The notes beneath the pieces were generated by a model that worked only from the letters and a program-made list of their open reading frames with translations, ran no database searches and was not told the DNA's origin. From contig NZ_DDHJ01000001.1 in NCBI RefSeq assembly GCF_002338065.1, positions 124,001-188,000 on the forward strand: DNA of 64,000 nt, given 5' to 3'. The position numbers and the translations under genes were made by a program. Of the stretch, positions 8,553-16,456 are shown piece by piece; position 1 is the first letter of the stretch, and each line of letters starts with the position of its first letter. The DNA comes from Pseudomonas sp. UBA1879. GTDB taxonomy: Bacteria > Pseudomonadota > Gammaproteobacteria > Pseudomonadales > Pseudomonadaceae.

Positions 8553-9857
8553 GTGAAACCGGTCAAAGTAGGCATCTGTGGGCTGGGTACTGTCGGTGGC
8601 GGTACCTTCAATGTGCTAAAGCGTAACGCCGAGGAAATTGCCCGCCGTGCCGGGCGTGGAATCGAAGTGGCGCAAATCGCCATGCGTTCGCCAAACCCCG
8701 ATTGCCAGATTACCGGTACCCCGATCACGACCGACGTTTTCGACGTCGCCAGCAACCCCGACATCGACATCGTGATCGAGCTGATCGGCGGCTACACCGT
8801 GGCCCGCGAGCTGGTCCTCAAGGCCATCGAGAATGGCAAGCATGTGGTCACCGCCAACAAGGCGCTGATCGCTGTTCACGGCAACGAAATCTTCGCCAAG
8901 GCCCGTGAAAAAGGCGTCATTGTGGCCTTCGAAGCTGCGGTGGCTGGCGGCATCCCTGTGATCAAGGCCATCCGTGAAGGCCTTTCTGCCAACCGTATCA
9001 ACTGGGTGGCGGGCATTATCAACGGCACCGGTAACTTCATCCTCACCGAAATGCGCGAGAAGGGCCGTACCTTTCCGGACGTGCTGGCTGAAGCCCAGGC
9101 ATTAGGGTATGCCGAAGCCGACCCGACGTTCGACGTCGAGGGCATCGACGCCGCGCACAAGTTGACTATCCTGGCGTCCATCGCCTTCGGGATCCCGCTG
9201 CAATTCGATAAGGCCTACACCGAAGGCATCACCAAACTGACCACGGCGGATGTGAATTACGCCGAAGCGTTGGGTTACCGCATCAAGCACCTGGGCGTGG
9301 CCCGCAGCACGTCGGCCGGTATCGAGTTGCGCGTGCACCCGACGTTGATCCCGGCGGATCGCCTGATCGCCAACGTCAACGGCGTGATGAACGCGGTGAT
9401 GGTCAACGGCGACGCCGCGGGTTCGACGCTGTTCTACGGTGCAGGCGCTGGCATGGAACCGACCGCTTCGTCCGTGGTTGCAGACCTTGTGGATGTGGTG
9501 CGTGCCCTGACCACCGACCCTGAAAATCGCGTACCGCACCTCGCCTTCCAGCCGGATTCGCTGTCTGCGCACCCGATCCTGCCGATCCAGGACTGTGAGA
9601 GCGCCTATTACCTGCGCATTCAGGCCAAGGACCATCCGGGCGTGCTGGCCCAGGTCGCCAGCATCCTGTCCGAGCGGGGCATCAATATCGAATCGATCAT
9701 GCAGAAAGAGGCCGAGGAACAAGATGGCCTGGTGCCGATGATTCTGCTGACCCATCGCGTGGTCGAGCAGCGCATCAACGATGCCATTCAGGCGCTGGAG
9801 GCGCTGGAAGGCGTGGCCGGCCCGGTCGTTCGTATTCGCGTCGAACACCTAAATTAA
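8553..9857 (+). CDS. hom: Homoserine dehydrogenase
   Basis: 434 residues, monofunctional. Reduces aspartate semialdehyde to homoserine in the threonine/methionine pathway. NAD(P)-binding GICGLGTVGGG at the N-terminus; catalytic-domain segments GIINGTGNFILTEM and AEADPTFDVEGIDAAHKLTI; a C-terminal ACT domain starts near YYLRIQAKDHPGVLAQVAS, the site of feedback by threonine. The start is GTG at 8553 (GGGGAG upstream), giving the exact length known for Pseudomonas Hom; an upstream ATG (8499) adds non-homologous residues. It is co-directional with thrC, 151 bases away across a REP palindrome. Confidence 0.96.
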   Translation: MKPVKVGICGLGTVGGGTFNVLKRNAEEIARRAGRGIEVAQIAMRSPNPDCQITGTPITTDVFDVASNPDIDIVIELIGGYTVARELVLKAIENGKHVVTANKALIAVHGNEIFAKAREKGVIVAFEAAVAGGIPVIKAIREGLSANRINWVAGIINGTGNFILTEMREKGRTFPDVLAEAQALGYAEADPTFDVEGIDAAHKLTILASIAFGIPLQFDKAYTEGITKLTTADVNYAEALGYRIKHLGVARSTSAGIELRVHPTLIPADRLIANVNGVMNAVMVNGDAAGSTLFYGAGAGMEPTASSVVADLVDVVRALTTDPENRVPHLAFQPDSLSAHPILPIQDCESAYYLRIQAKDHPGVLAQVASILSERGINIESIMQKEAEEQDGLVPMILLTHRVVEQRINDAIQALEALEGVAGPVVRIRVEHLN

Positions 9858-9859
9858 AA

Positions 9860-9989
9860 GCAGCTGCGAGCTTTGAGCTGCAAGATTCAAGCAAGATCAA
9901 AATCACATTGCGGTGAGCTTCCTGACGCAGGCTGAAAGTGAAAACGGATTCGCTTTTACTTGTAGCTTGCAGCTCGAAGCTCGCCGCTC
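9860..9989. repeat. REP palindrome between hom and thrC
   Basis: The left part GCGAGCTTTGAGCTGCAAG (about 9866-9884) pairs with the right part CTTGCAGCTCGAAGCTCGC (about 9966-9984), separated by ~80 bases. This GCAGCTCGAAGCTCGC family is a separate type from the GTGGGAGC and GTAGGAGC elements. It occupies nearly the whole hom-thrC spacer and could form a strong hairpin in the mRNA. Confidence 0.75.
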
Positions 9990-10008
9990 AAACCAAAGGT
10001 TTGCCCCA

Positions 10009-11418
10009 ATGCGCTATATCAGTACTCGCGGCCAGGCGCCGGCCCTGAACTTTGAAGATGTGCTGCTCGCCGGTCTCGCCACCGATGGCGGTCTGTACGT
10101 TCCGGAAAACCTGCCACGCTTCACTCAGGAAGAAATCGCGTCGTGGGCCGGTCTGCCTTATCACGAACTGGCGTTCCGCGTGATGCGGCCGTTCGTCACC
10201 GGCAGCATTCCGGACGCCGACTTCAAGAAAATTCTCGAAGAAACCTACGGCGTTTTTGCTCACAGCTCCGTAGCCCCGCTGCGTCAATTGAACGGCAACG
10301 AATGGGTCATGGAGCTGTTCCACGGCCCGACGCTGGCGTTCAAGGACTTTGCCTTGCAGCTGCTGGGTCGCCTGCTGGATTACGTGTTGGAGAAACGCGG
10401 CGAGCGCGTGGTGATCATTGGCGCAACGTCCGGTGATACGGGGTCTGCCGCCATCGAAGGCTGCCGCCGTTGCGAAAACGTCGACATCTTTATCCTGCAC
10501 CCGAACAAGCGTGTGTCGGACGTCCAGCGCCGCCAGATGACCACCATCTTTGGCGAAAACATCCACAACATCGCCATCGAAGGCAACTTCGACGACTGCC
10601 AGGAAATGGTGAAGAACAGTTTTGCCGACCAGGGCTTCCTGAAAGGCACGCGACTGGTGGCGGTGAACTCGATCAACTGGGCGCGGATCATGGCGCAGAT
10701 CGTTTATTACTTCCATGCCGCGCTGCAACTGGGCGGGCCGGCGCGATCGGTGGCGTTCTCGGTGCCGACCGGCAACTTTGGTGACATCTTCGCCGGCTAC
10801 CTGGCGCGCAACATGGGTCTGCCCATCAGTCAGTTGATCGTCGCGACCAACCGCAACGACATTCTGCACCGCTTCATGAGCGGCAATCAGTACGTCAAGG
10901 AAACCCTGCACGCCACGTTATCGCCTTCCATGGACATCATGGTGTCGTCGAACTTCGAACGTCTGTTGTTCGACATGCACGGCCGTAACGGCGCTGCGAT
11001 TGCCGAGCTGATGTCGAGCTTCAAGCAGGGTGGCGGTTTCAGCGTCGCGGAAGATCGCTGGACCGAAACACGCAAGCTGTTCGACTCCCTGGCGGTCAGC
11101 GACGAGCAAACCTGCGAAACCATCGCAGAAGTCTTCGCCAGCACCGGCGAGGTGCTGGATCCGCACACCGCCATCGGCGTCAAGGCAGCCCGCGATTGCC
11201 GCCGCAGCCTCGACACCCCGATGGTGATCCTGGGCACTGCGCACCCGGTCAAGTTTCCGGAAGCCGTCCAAAAGGCAGGTGTAGGAAAAGCGCTCGAGCT
11301 GCCTGCACATTTGTCTGATTTGTTCGAGCGGGATGAGCGGTGCACCGTGCTGCCGAACGACCTGAAAGCCATGCAGGCGTTTGTCAGCCTGCACGGCAAT
11401 CGCGGCAAACCGCTCTGA
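10009..11418 (+). CDS. thrC: Threonine synthase
   Basis: 469 residues, PLP enzyme converting O-phosphohomoserine to threonine. The N-terminus MRYISTRGQAPALNFEDVLL is the standard thr_synth_N domain; PLP lysine lies in GPTLAFKDFALQLLGRLL; the phosphate-binding loop appears as GATSGDTGSAAIEG; VPTGNFGDIFAGYLA is also conserved. Start at 10009 chosen because of this N-terminus; the in-frame upstream extension is REP sequence. It completes the Hom-ThrC pair and ends before a strong terminator. Confidence 0.97.
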   Translation: MRYISTRGQAPALNFEDVLLAGLATDGGLYVPENLPRFTQEEIASWAGLPYHELAFRVMRPFVTGSIPDADFKKILEETYGVFAHSSVAPLRQLNGNEWVMELFHGPTLAFKDFALQLLGRLLDYVLEKRGERVVIIGATSGDTGSAAIEGCRRCENVDIFILHPNKRVSDVQRRQMTTIFGENIHNIAIEGNFDDCQEMVKNSFADQGFLKGTRLVAVNSINWARIMAQIVYYFHAALQLGGPARSVAFSVPTGNFGDIFAGYLARNMGLPISQLIVATNRNDILHRFMSGNQYVKETLHATLSPSMDIMVSSNFERLLFDMHGRNGAAIAELMSSFKQGGGFSVAEDRWTETRKLFDSLAVSDEQTCETIAEVFASTGEVLDPHTAIGVKAARDCRRSLDTPMVILGTAHPVKFPEAVQKAGVGKALELPAHLSDLFERDERCTVLPNDLKAMQAFVSLHGNRGKPL

Positions 11419-11439
11419 CGGTATCGCCGTGTAACAACT

Positions 11440-11469
11440 AAGGCCCGCCCCTCGGCGGGCCTTCTTGTT
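11440..11469 (+). terminator. Rho-independent terminator after thrC
   Basis: Stem AAGGCCCGCC (11440-11449) / GGCGGGCCTT (11454-11463), four-base loop, then CTTGTT. Placed 21 bases after the thrC stop. Confidence 0.88.
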
Positions 11470-11517
11470 CATGCGTGCCACACTTGCGCGAGATTTCTGA
11501 TTTTTCGCGATCAACAA

Positions 11518-13881
11518 GTGGCGGTAGACAACATGAACATGGACACACAGGGAGTGCCCGTCCAGACCCCAATTCTTCGATATCTGCTGTGCGCAATGAT
11601 GCTGCTGGCGGGTATCTGGAGCCGAGCAGGGCAGGGCGCCGAAAGCCTGCCCTTCGTAGTGGGCGCTCCATTCCTCGCACAACAGCCCATGGCGCTCGAA
11701 GCCTTCGAACGCAAGTGGCTGCAACAACACAAAACACTTCGCGTCGGCATCTCGATCGACGACTACGAACCTGTCGACATCACCAGCGACCGCAATCGCT
11801 ATCAGGGCGTCAGTGCCGATTATCTGAGCCTGATCAGTGCCAAACTGGGCGTTCCTGTGCTCGTGACGGGGTTTGCCAAGCGGGACCAGGCTGTCGCGGC
11901 GCTGCTGGCCGGAAAGGTCGACGTCTTGACCAGCGCCAGCGGCTATGAGCGGGCGGTGGGTGGGTTGGCGTTCACCCAGGATTACTTGCCCGACCGGACG
12001 GTGGTGGTAGGGCGCCATAACGACCCTTCGCTGACGACTTCGCTGAGCGGCAAGCGCGTTGCGCTACTGGAGGGGTATGCCGATGCCAAACGCGTAGACC
12101 GACTGTACCCAGACAGCGAAATCATTTTGGCGCCTTCCATGTTCAGCGCGATGGAAGCGCTGGCCCAGGGCGACGTCGACGCGTTCATTGGAAATGAAGT
12201 GATCGCGCGTGCCTACACTGCCCTGCGGCCTTACCTGGGATTGAGCATCAAGTCTGAAAGCTTGCTGCCCGTGGGCGGCTTTGCGTTTGCGACTCGCAAA
12301 GATCGCGACACGTTATTAGCGTTGCTGAATCGGGCGCTGGGGGATCTGGATGAGTCGGTGACCCGGGAAATCCAGAGCCGCTGGATCGTAGGCCTTGGTG
12401 CCGATGTGGAAAAGCAGCGCATCCACCTCAGCGCCGCCGAGCGGCAATGGGTTCGCAAGCATCCCCAGGTCATGGTGGGGTCTACCCTGCATCCGCCGTA
12501 TATCTATCAAGATGCCAACGGTCAGTGGGTCGGGCTGAACATCGACATTCTCAATCGCATTTCGCGCATGACGGGGCTCAATTTCGTTCATGAGGCGATG
12601 CCTTCCACCCAAACTGCACTGGATGCATTGGCATCGGGATCGGTCGACATGAATACGACCCTGGCTGAAACCTCCGAGCGGAGGATGTATCTGAATTTCA
12701 GCTATGCCTACGGCGGCAACAGTTGGGTTTACGTGGTCCGTGCGGATAACGACCGACCCGTGAGCCTGGCCGAGATGTCCGGAAAAGTCCTGGCGATGCC
12801 AGCCCGTCACGCACTGCTGGAGTTCATTCGCACCCGCTACCCCGACGTCCAATTGGCCTTGGTGCCGACCTACGCAGAAGCCCGGCGATGGGTGGAGACC
12901 GGGCAGGCTGAGGCGACGATTCAAAACGAGGCGGGGGCGTGGACGGGACTCTCCAGTCAGCTGAAAGTGGGTCGGAGCGTGGAGGGCTTATGGTCACCGG
13001 ACCGTTTTGCCGTGATCAAGACCGAGCCCGAACTGTTGAGCATCCTGAACAAGGCGCTGGATGAGTTTCCAGTGGCCGAGATGCGGGCCATCCGAATGAA
13101 GTGGTTGGGCACAATCACGTCCCAGCCGACGCTTCCGGAGCGCGTACCGTACTGGGTGTATTGGCTGCTCGCGCTGGCCATGCTGCTGGGACTGGTGTCG
13201 CTGCTCTGGAGCAGCCGGTTGAAATTGCAGGTGCATCATCGATTGATGGCCGAAATGCACCTCAATGACCAATTGGCCTTCAAGCGCGCATTGTTCGATG
13301 GCATCCCGAACCCTATCTACGTGCGAGACCTTCAAGGACGATTGATCTCCTGTAACCGCAGCTACGAAGAAAGCTTCGGTATCAGTTATGAACAGATGAA
13401 TGGTCGGCGTCTGATCGACGTCGATCTCATTCCGCAGGAGACGGCAGAGCAGATGCATGCCGACTACATGAATCTGTTGCAGACACAGCAACCGGTGTTC
13501 ACGGAGCGCCGCATGCTGCTCTCAGGCCGCGTCATCGAGGCCTGGCAATGGACGGTTCCGTTCTATGACGCCGACGGACAGTTGCAAGGGCTGCTGGGAG
13601 GGTGGCTCGACATTAGCGAATGTAAACGGCTTGAACGCGACCTGCGCCAAGCGGAGCAGAGGAGCTGTGCGACGCGGGCGTCGTTGGCCAGCATTCGCCA
13701 GGACATTCGTGAGCCACTGGCAACCCTCTTGGGATTGCTTGAGGTCGAACGTGAGTACGCGTCGGGTCGCGATCAGGCGTCGTCTGCGCGGTTGGAGGCA
13801 GCCCAGCGTTCTGCGCATGAGGTGGCGACACTGGTAGATACCCTTCCGGCTCAGTGCGCTGGCGGGCCGTCAAAAGACTGA
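11518..13881 (+). CDS. BvgS-like tandem Venus-flytrap receptor with PAS and a degenerate, truncated transmitter
   Basis: 787 residues. N-terminal hydrophobic signal/anchor (~20-38), two periplasmic SBP_bac_3 (Venus-flytrap) domains at roughly 70-290 and 310-530 (LRVGISIDDYEPVD and VMVGSTLHPPYIYQDANGQW are their first strands), one transmembrane helix (~545-565, VYWLLALAMLLGLVSLLW), a PAS domain (~585-705, DGIPNPIYVRDLQGRLISCN) and a short helical stretch resembling the DHp dimerisation helix of BvgS/EvgS kinases. Where those have S-H-E-I-R-T-P this protein has R-Q-D-I-R-E-P (residues 727-733): the phospho-accepting His is Gln728. The protein stops ~55 residues later; there is no ATPase, receiver or HPt domain and no remnant of them downstream. 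Probably a ligand-sensing membrane protein that cannot phosphorylate. Start is GTG 11518 or ATG 11533; neither has a good Shine-Dalgarno sequence. Confidence 0.85.
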   Translation: MAVDNMNMDTQGVPVQTPILRYLLCAMMLLAGIWSRAGQGAESLPFVVGAPFLAQQPMALEAFERKWLQQHKTLRVGISIDDYEPVDITSDRNRYQGVSADYLSLISAKLGVPVLVTGFAKRDQAVAALLAGKVDVLTSASGYERAVGGLAFTQDYLPDRTVVVGRHNDPSLTTSLSGKRVALLEGYADAKRVDRLYPDSEIILAPSMFSAMEALAQGDVDAFIGNEVIARAYTALRPYLGLSIKSESLLPVGGFAFATRKDRDTLLALLNRALGDLDESVTREIQSRWIVGLGADVEKQRIHLSAAERQWVRKHPQVMVGSTLHPPYIYQDANGQWVGLNIDILNRISRMTGLNFVHEAMPSTQTALDALASGSVDMNTTLAETSERRMYLNFSYAYGGNSWVYVVRADNDRPVSLAEMSGKVLAMPARHALLEFIRTRYPDVQLALVPTYAEARRWVETGQAEATIQNEAGAWTGLSSQLKVGRSVEGLWSPDRFAVIKTEPELLSILNKALDEFPVAEMRAIRMKWLGTITSQPTLPERVPYWVYWLLALAMLLGLVSLLWSSRLKLQVHHRLMAEMHLNDQLAFKRALFDGIPNPIYVRDLQGRLISCNRSYEESFGISYEQMNGRRLIDVDLIPQETAEQMHADYMNLLQTQQPVFTERRMLLSGRVIEAWQWTVPFYDADGQLQGLLGGWLDISECKRLERDLRQAEQRSCATRASLASIRQDIREPLATLLGLLEVEREYASGRDQASSARLEAAQRSAHEVATLVDTLPAQCAGGPSKD

Positions 13882-13959
13882 ATTCTGTCTGTCACATTCG
13901 CTAGGCATGCTCCAGTGACAAGGGAGGGCGGAGTGGCCCGCCCCAAGGCAGTTCAAACC

Positions 13960-14062
13960 GCATCGCGAGCAAGCTCACGCCTACAGTCGACCGCGTTTCA
14001 CCAGACAAAAGCCGGTTCATCTGTAGCAGTGCAGCTTGCCCCGCGATCTGCCGGGCACTGGC
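13960..14062. repeat. Two REP fragments in a 323-bp gap
   Basis: The gap 13882-14204 holds a GC-rich hairpin without T tract (GGGCGG/CCGCCC, about 13926-13943) just after the receptor gene, then GCGAGCAAGCTCACGCCTAC (half of one REP family, also at 55080), then a decayed half of the GTAGGAGCGTGGC family (about 14020-14062, GCAGCTTGCCCCGCGATCTG). I see no gene here; the open frame across it is repeat sequence. Confidence 0.6.
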
Positions 14063-14204
14063 AGGAAGTCCGGCGAATGCCGTCTATCGGGTGCGATGCG
14101 CTTTCCAAGTTCACGACTGCTTTGCAGAGGCAAAAGAACTTTCCGCTTCTGCCGATGGTCATTGATAAGCACCTTTGCATTCAAACTGTTGAGTGGTGAT
14201 CCAG

Positions 14205-14501
14205 ATGGAAAATATCAGCTTATTGCTAAGCGAAGCACTGGCACCTTATCAGGCGAGCCTGGGGGCTGCCGGGGTTCAGGGCGAGCGTCTGGTGACGCTG
14301 AAAAATGCAGCCGGTGCGACCGTGATCGAGCGTGTCTATTCCGCTGCACAGCTGTGTGACAAGCGCCAATTGACCGATGTGGTCGATGGTCTGCACCGTG
14401 ATTTGATGGTGGCTGAAGGCCGTATCGAGCCTTGCGTCATCGCCGCGATGCGAAATGCGACACAGGTCAACAATTTCGCAGCGCGTCAGGGTTTTGTCTG
14501 A
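14205..14501 (+). CDS. DUF3509 domain-containing protein
   Basis: 98 residues, a small soluble protein that I recognise as the Pseudomonas-typical DUF3509 family: a long-spaced N-terminal helix (ENISLLLSEALAPYQ), a strand pair ending ERVYSAAQLCDKRQL, and a helix VVDGLHRDLMVAEGR. Function unknown. Start at ATG 14205; a GTG at 14193 is also in frame. It is followed by a terminator and stands alone between the flytrap receptor and a leftward solute-binding protein gene. Confidence 0.75.
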   Translation: MENISLLLSEALAPYQASLGAAGVQGERLVTLKNAAGATVIERVYSAAQLCDKRQLTDVVDGLHRDLMVAEGRIEPCVIAAMRNATQVNNFAARQGFV

Positions 14502-14612
14502 CGCCCGGGGAACCTTATCGATTACATAGGCTCCTATCCATTACGGCAGGCGCAGGCATTGTGCTCCGGTGTTTATGTTGCCTGCCGTACGGGTCCAAGA
14601 TGGACCACGGTT

Positions 14613-14652
14613 GACCCCGAGCAGTCTCCCCGCTGCTCGGGGTTTCTTTTTG
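14613..14652 (+). terminator. Rho-independent terminator after the DUF3509 gene
   Basis: Stem ACCCCGAGCAG (14614-14624) / CTGCTCGGGGT (14632-14642), seven-base loop, followed by TTCTTTTT. It lies between convergent genes; the other strand lacks a T tract, so it probably works in one direction. Confidence 0.9.
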
Positions 14653-14663
14653 CCTGGGGTTTT

Positions 14664-15557
14664 TCAATGCTCCGCCTCATCGAAGAAGGTCTTGGCGTCC
14701 CGAAGGTACTGCTGCTTGTCGACCATCCATTCGGAATAGAACGAGACCAGTTCAGTAGTGCGCAGTGTGCGCATTTCGCGGTTGATGATCTCGATTGCCG
14801 CACGGCCTTTGTCGGTCTTCGAACAACCAAAGTGGGCGAACTGGTATTTGGGTGCACCCCTGACCGGGAAAAACTCCAGTTCCTCTAGCGGAATGCCCTG
14901 TTGCTGAGCGTGATACCGGGCTTCGGGCCAATAGCTGATCAGCGCCTGGAAACGGTCCAGTCGCTCCATTTGCAACATGCTGCCCACCGCCGCATTGCCG
15001 TAGTGCAGGATCAGATTGTCGGGTAATGAAGTGCTTCGCAGGATCTTGTCGATGGTCGGGCCGTAGCTGCGCTCTGCGACGATACCGGTCTTGACTGTGT
15101 CGCTCTCCAACAGTGCTGCCAGGTCAAGGTACCCTTCGTTGTCCACAAACGGCGCGAACCTAGCGTGATGCCTGCGCTCGATCGTCACGCCGTTGCCGGG
15201 CGTTGCGTAGGTGGGGATTGAGAACAGAATCGTTTTGGCCCGTTCCGGCGTCCAAAGCAGCGTCGGATCGCAGGCGAATACGTCCGGATCTTGCAGCATT
15301 TGCGTTCCCCGCGCGCAGTTCACGTGCATGATCTGATGGTTGTACTCCGGCATGCGTGCGATCAATTCAGGCATCAACCTGTCGATCGCCCCCTGACCGG
15401 TTTGCGGGCCGGTGAAGATGGTCAGGGGCGGGAAGTCGCGCAGCAGCCAAATGAGCGTGTCCTTGGCGTGTGCGGTGCGAGGGCTCGCACTCAACACAGA
15501 CGCAATGAGCATGACGAGAATGCCGAGTCTGTGGGCGCGGCCGCAACGTTTGACCAT
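14664..15557 (-). CDS. TIGR02285-type periplasmic solute-binding protein
   Basis: 297 residues with signal peptide (ILVMLIASVLSASPRTAHA). The mature part starts KDTLIWLLRDFPPLTIFTG, with the W-x-x-x-D/N-x-P-P pattern of the TIGR02285 family, and continues with SBP_bac_3-like segments (DPTLLWTPERAKTILFSIPT; FAHFGCSKTDKGRAAIEIIN). Such orphan binding proteins are common in Pseudomonas with no transporter next to them; a role in delivering ligand to a membrane sensor is a guess. I used the Met at 15557 directly before the signal peptide; a GTG at 15611 would add 18 residues. The upstream ~296-bp gap to yaeQ contains GTGGGTC/GACCCAC arms (15660-15718) and no gene. Confidence 0.8.
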   Translation of the reverse strand: MVKRCGRAHRLGILVMLIASVLSASPRTAHAKDTLIWLLRDFPPLTIFTGPQTGQGAIDRLMPELIARMPEYNHQIMHVNCARGTQMLQDPDVFACDPTLLWTPERAKTILFSIPTYATPGNGVTIERRHHARFAPFVDNEGYLDLAALLESDTVKTGIVAERSYGPTIDKILRSTSLPDNLILHYGNAAVGSMLQMERLDRFQALISYWPEARYHAQQQGIPLEELEFFPVRGAPKYQFAHFGCSKTDKGRAAIEIINREMRTLRTTELVSFYSEWMVDKQQYLRDAKTFFDEAEH

Positions 15558-15853
15558 CCGTCGATGTAGATCCCGAAAATACTGACTGAGGTTCAAGCCG
15601 CGGCCCTCCACACCATCCGGTCTGACTTCGCAACGGCCTACTCTGTGAACATCACGATAGTGGGTCTTGCCCCAACGTATCGGCGGTGTGGTTCATTTGT
15701 TTAACACCCGTGACCCACGATTGAGTAAAGCAGCCTGTCAGCGGTGCGCACGGCGATTTTGTCCGGCCGGGCGATCAATCGGTGAGTTCGGTCGTTCAAC
15801 AGGGCGTGCATCGGTTAGACTTGGCGCCTTTCCTGTCCTTCAGAAGCCCGTTC

Positions 15854-16396
15854 ATGGCCCAGCCGTCCACGACCTACAAATTCGAACTGAACCTCACCGA
15901 CCTCGACCGCGGGGTTTACGAAAACGTCAAACAGACCATCGCCCGTCACCCTTCCGAAACCGAAGAGCGCATGACCGTGCGCCTGCTGGCCTACGCCTTC
16001 TGGTACAGCGAGCAGCTGTCGTTTGGCCGCGGTCTGTCCGATGTCGATGAACCTGCCTTGTGGGAAAAAAGTCTGGATGATCGCGTGCTGCACTGGATCG
16101 AAGTCGGTCAACCCGACGCCGACCGTCTGACGTGGTGCTCCCGGCGTACCGAGCGCACCAGCCTGCTGGCATACGGCAGCCTGCGCGTGTGGGAAGGCAA
16201 GATCGTCCCAGCGGTCAAGACCCTGAAAAACGTCAACATAGCCGCCGTGCCCCAGGAAGTGCTGGAAACGTTGGCCAAAGACATGCCCCGCGTCATCAAG
16301 TGGGACGTGATGATCAGCGAAGGCACGATTTTCGTGACCGACGATCGTGGTCAGCACGAAGTGCAACTGCAATGGCTGGCCGGCGAGCGCGGCTGA
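15854..16396 (+). CDS. yaeQ: YaeQ family protein
   Basis: 180 residues, matching the family length. Starts MAQPSTTYKFELNLTDLDRG and contains ETEERMTVRLLAYAFWYSE and DVDEPALWEKSLDDRVLHWI, all typical of YaeQ, a PD-(D/E)XK-like fold protein once described as a suppressor of RfaH loss; its role is unclear. Start chosen at the conserved MAQP. It is followed 60 bases later by recJ, as in other pseudomonads. Confidence 0.92.
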   Translation: MAQPSTTYKFELNLTDLDRGVYENVKQTIARHPSETEERMTVRLLAYAFWYSEQLSFGRGLSDVDEPALWEKSLDDRVLHWIEVGQPDADRLTWCSRRTERTSLLAYGSLRVWEGKIVPAVKTLKNVNIAAVPQEVLETLAKDMPRVIKWDVMISEGTIFVTDDRGQHEVQLQWLAGERG

Positions 16397-16456
16397 TCGC
16401 CAGCCTCGCCACTCCCGACCGACTCAGCTCCAACCGAACATATCAGCGGAACCCGC

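Noticed and set aside
13915..14199. 94-codon open frame between the flytrap receptor and the DUF3509 gene
   Set aside because: Built from two REP fragments; no ribosome-binding site or protein family resemblance.
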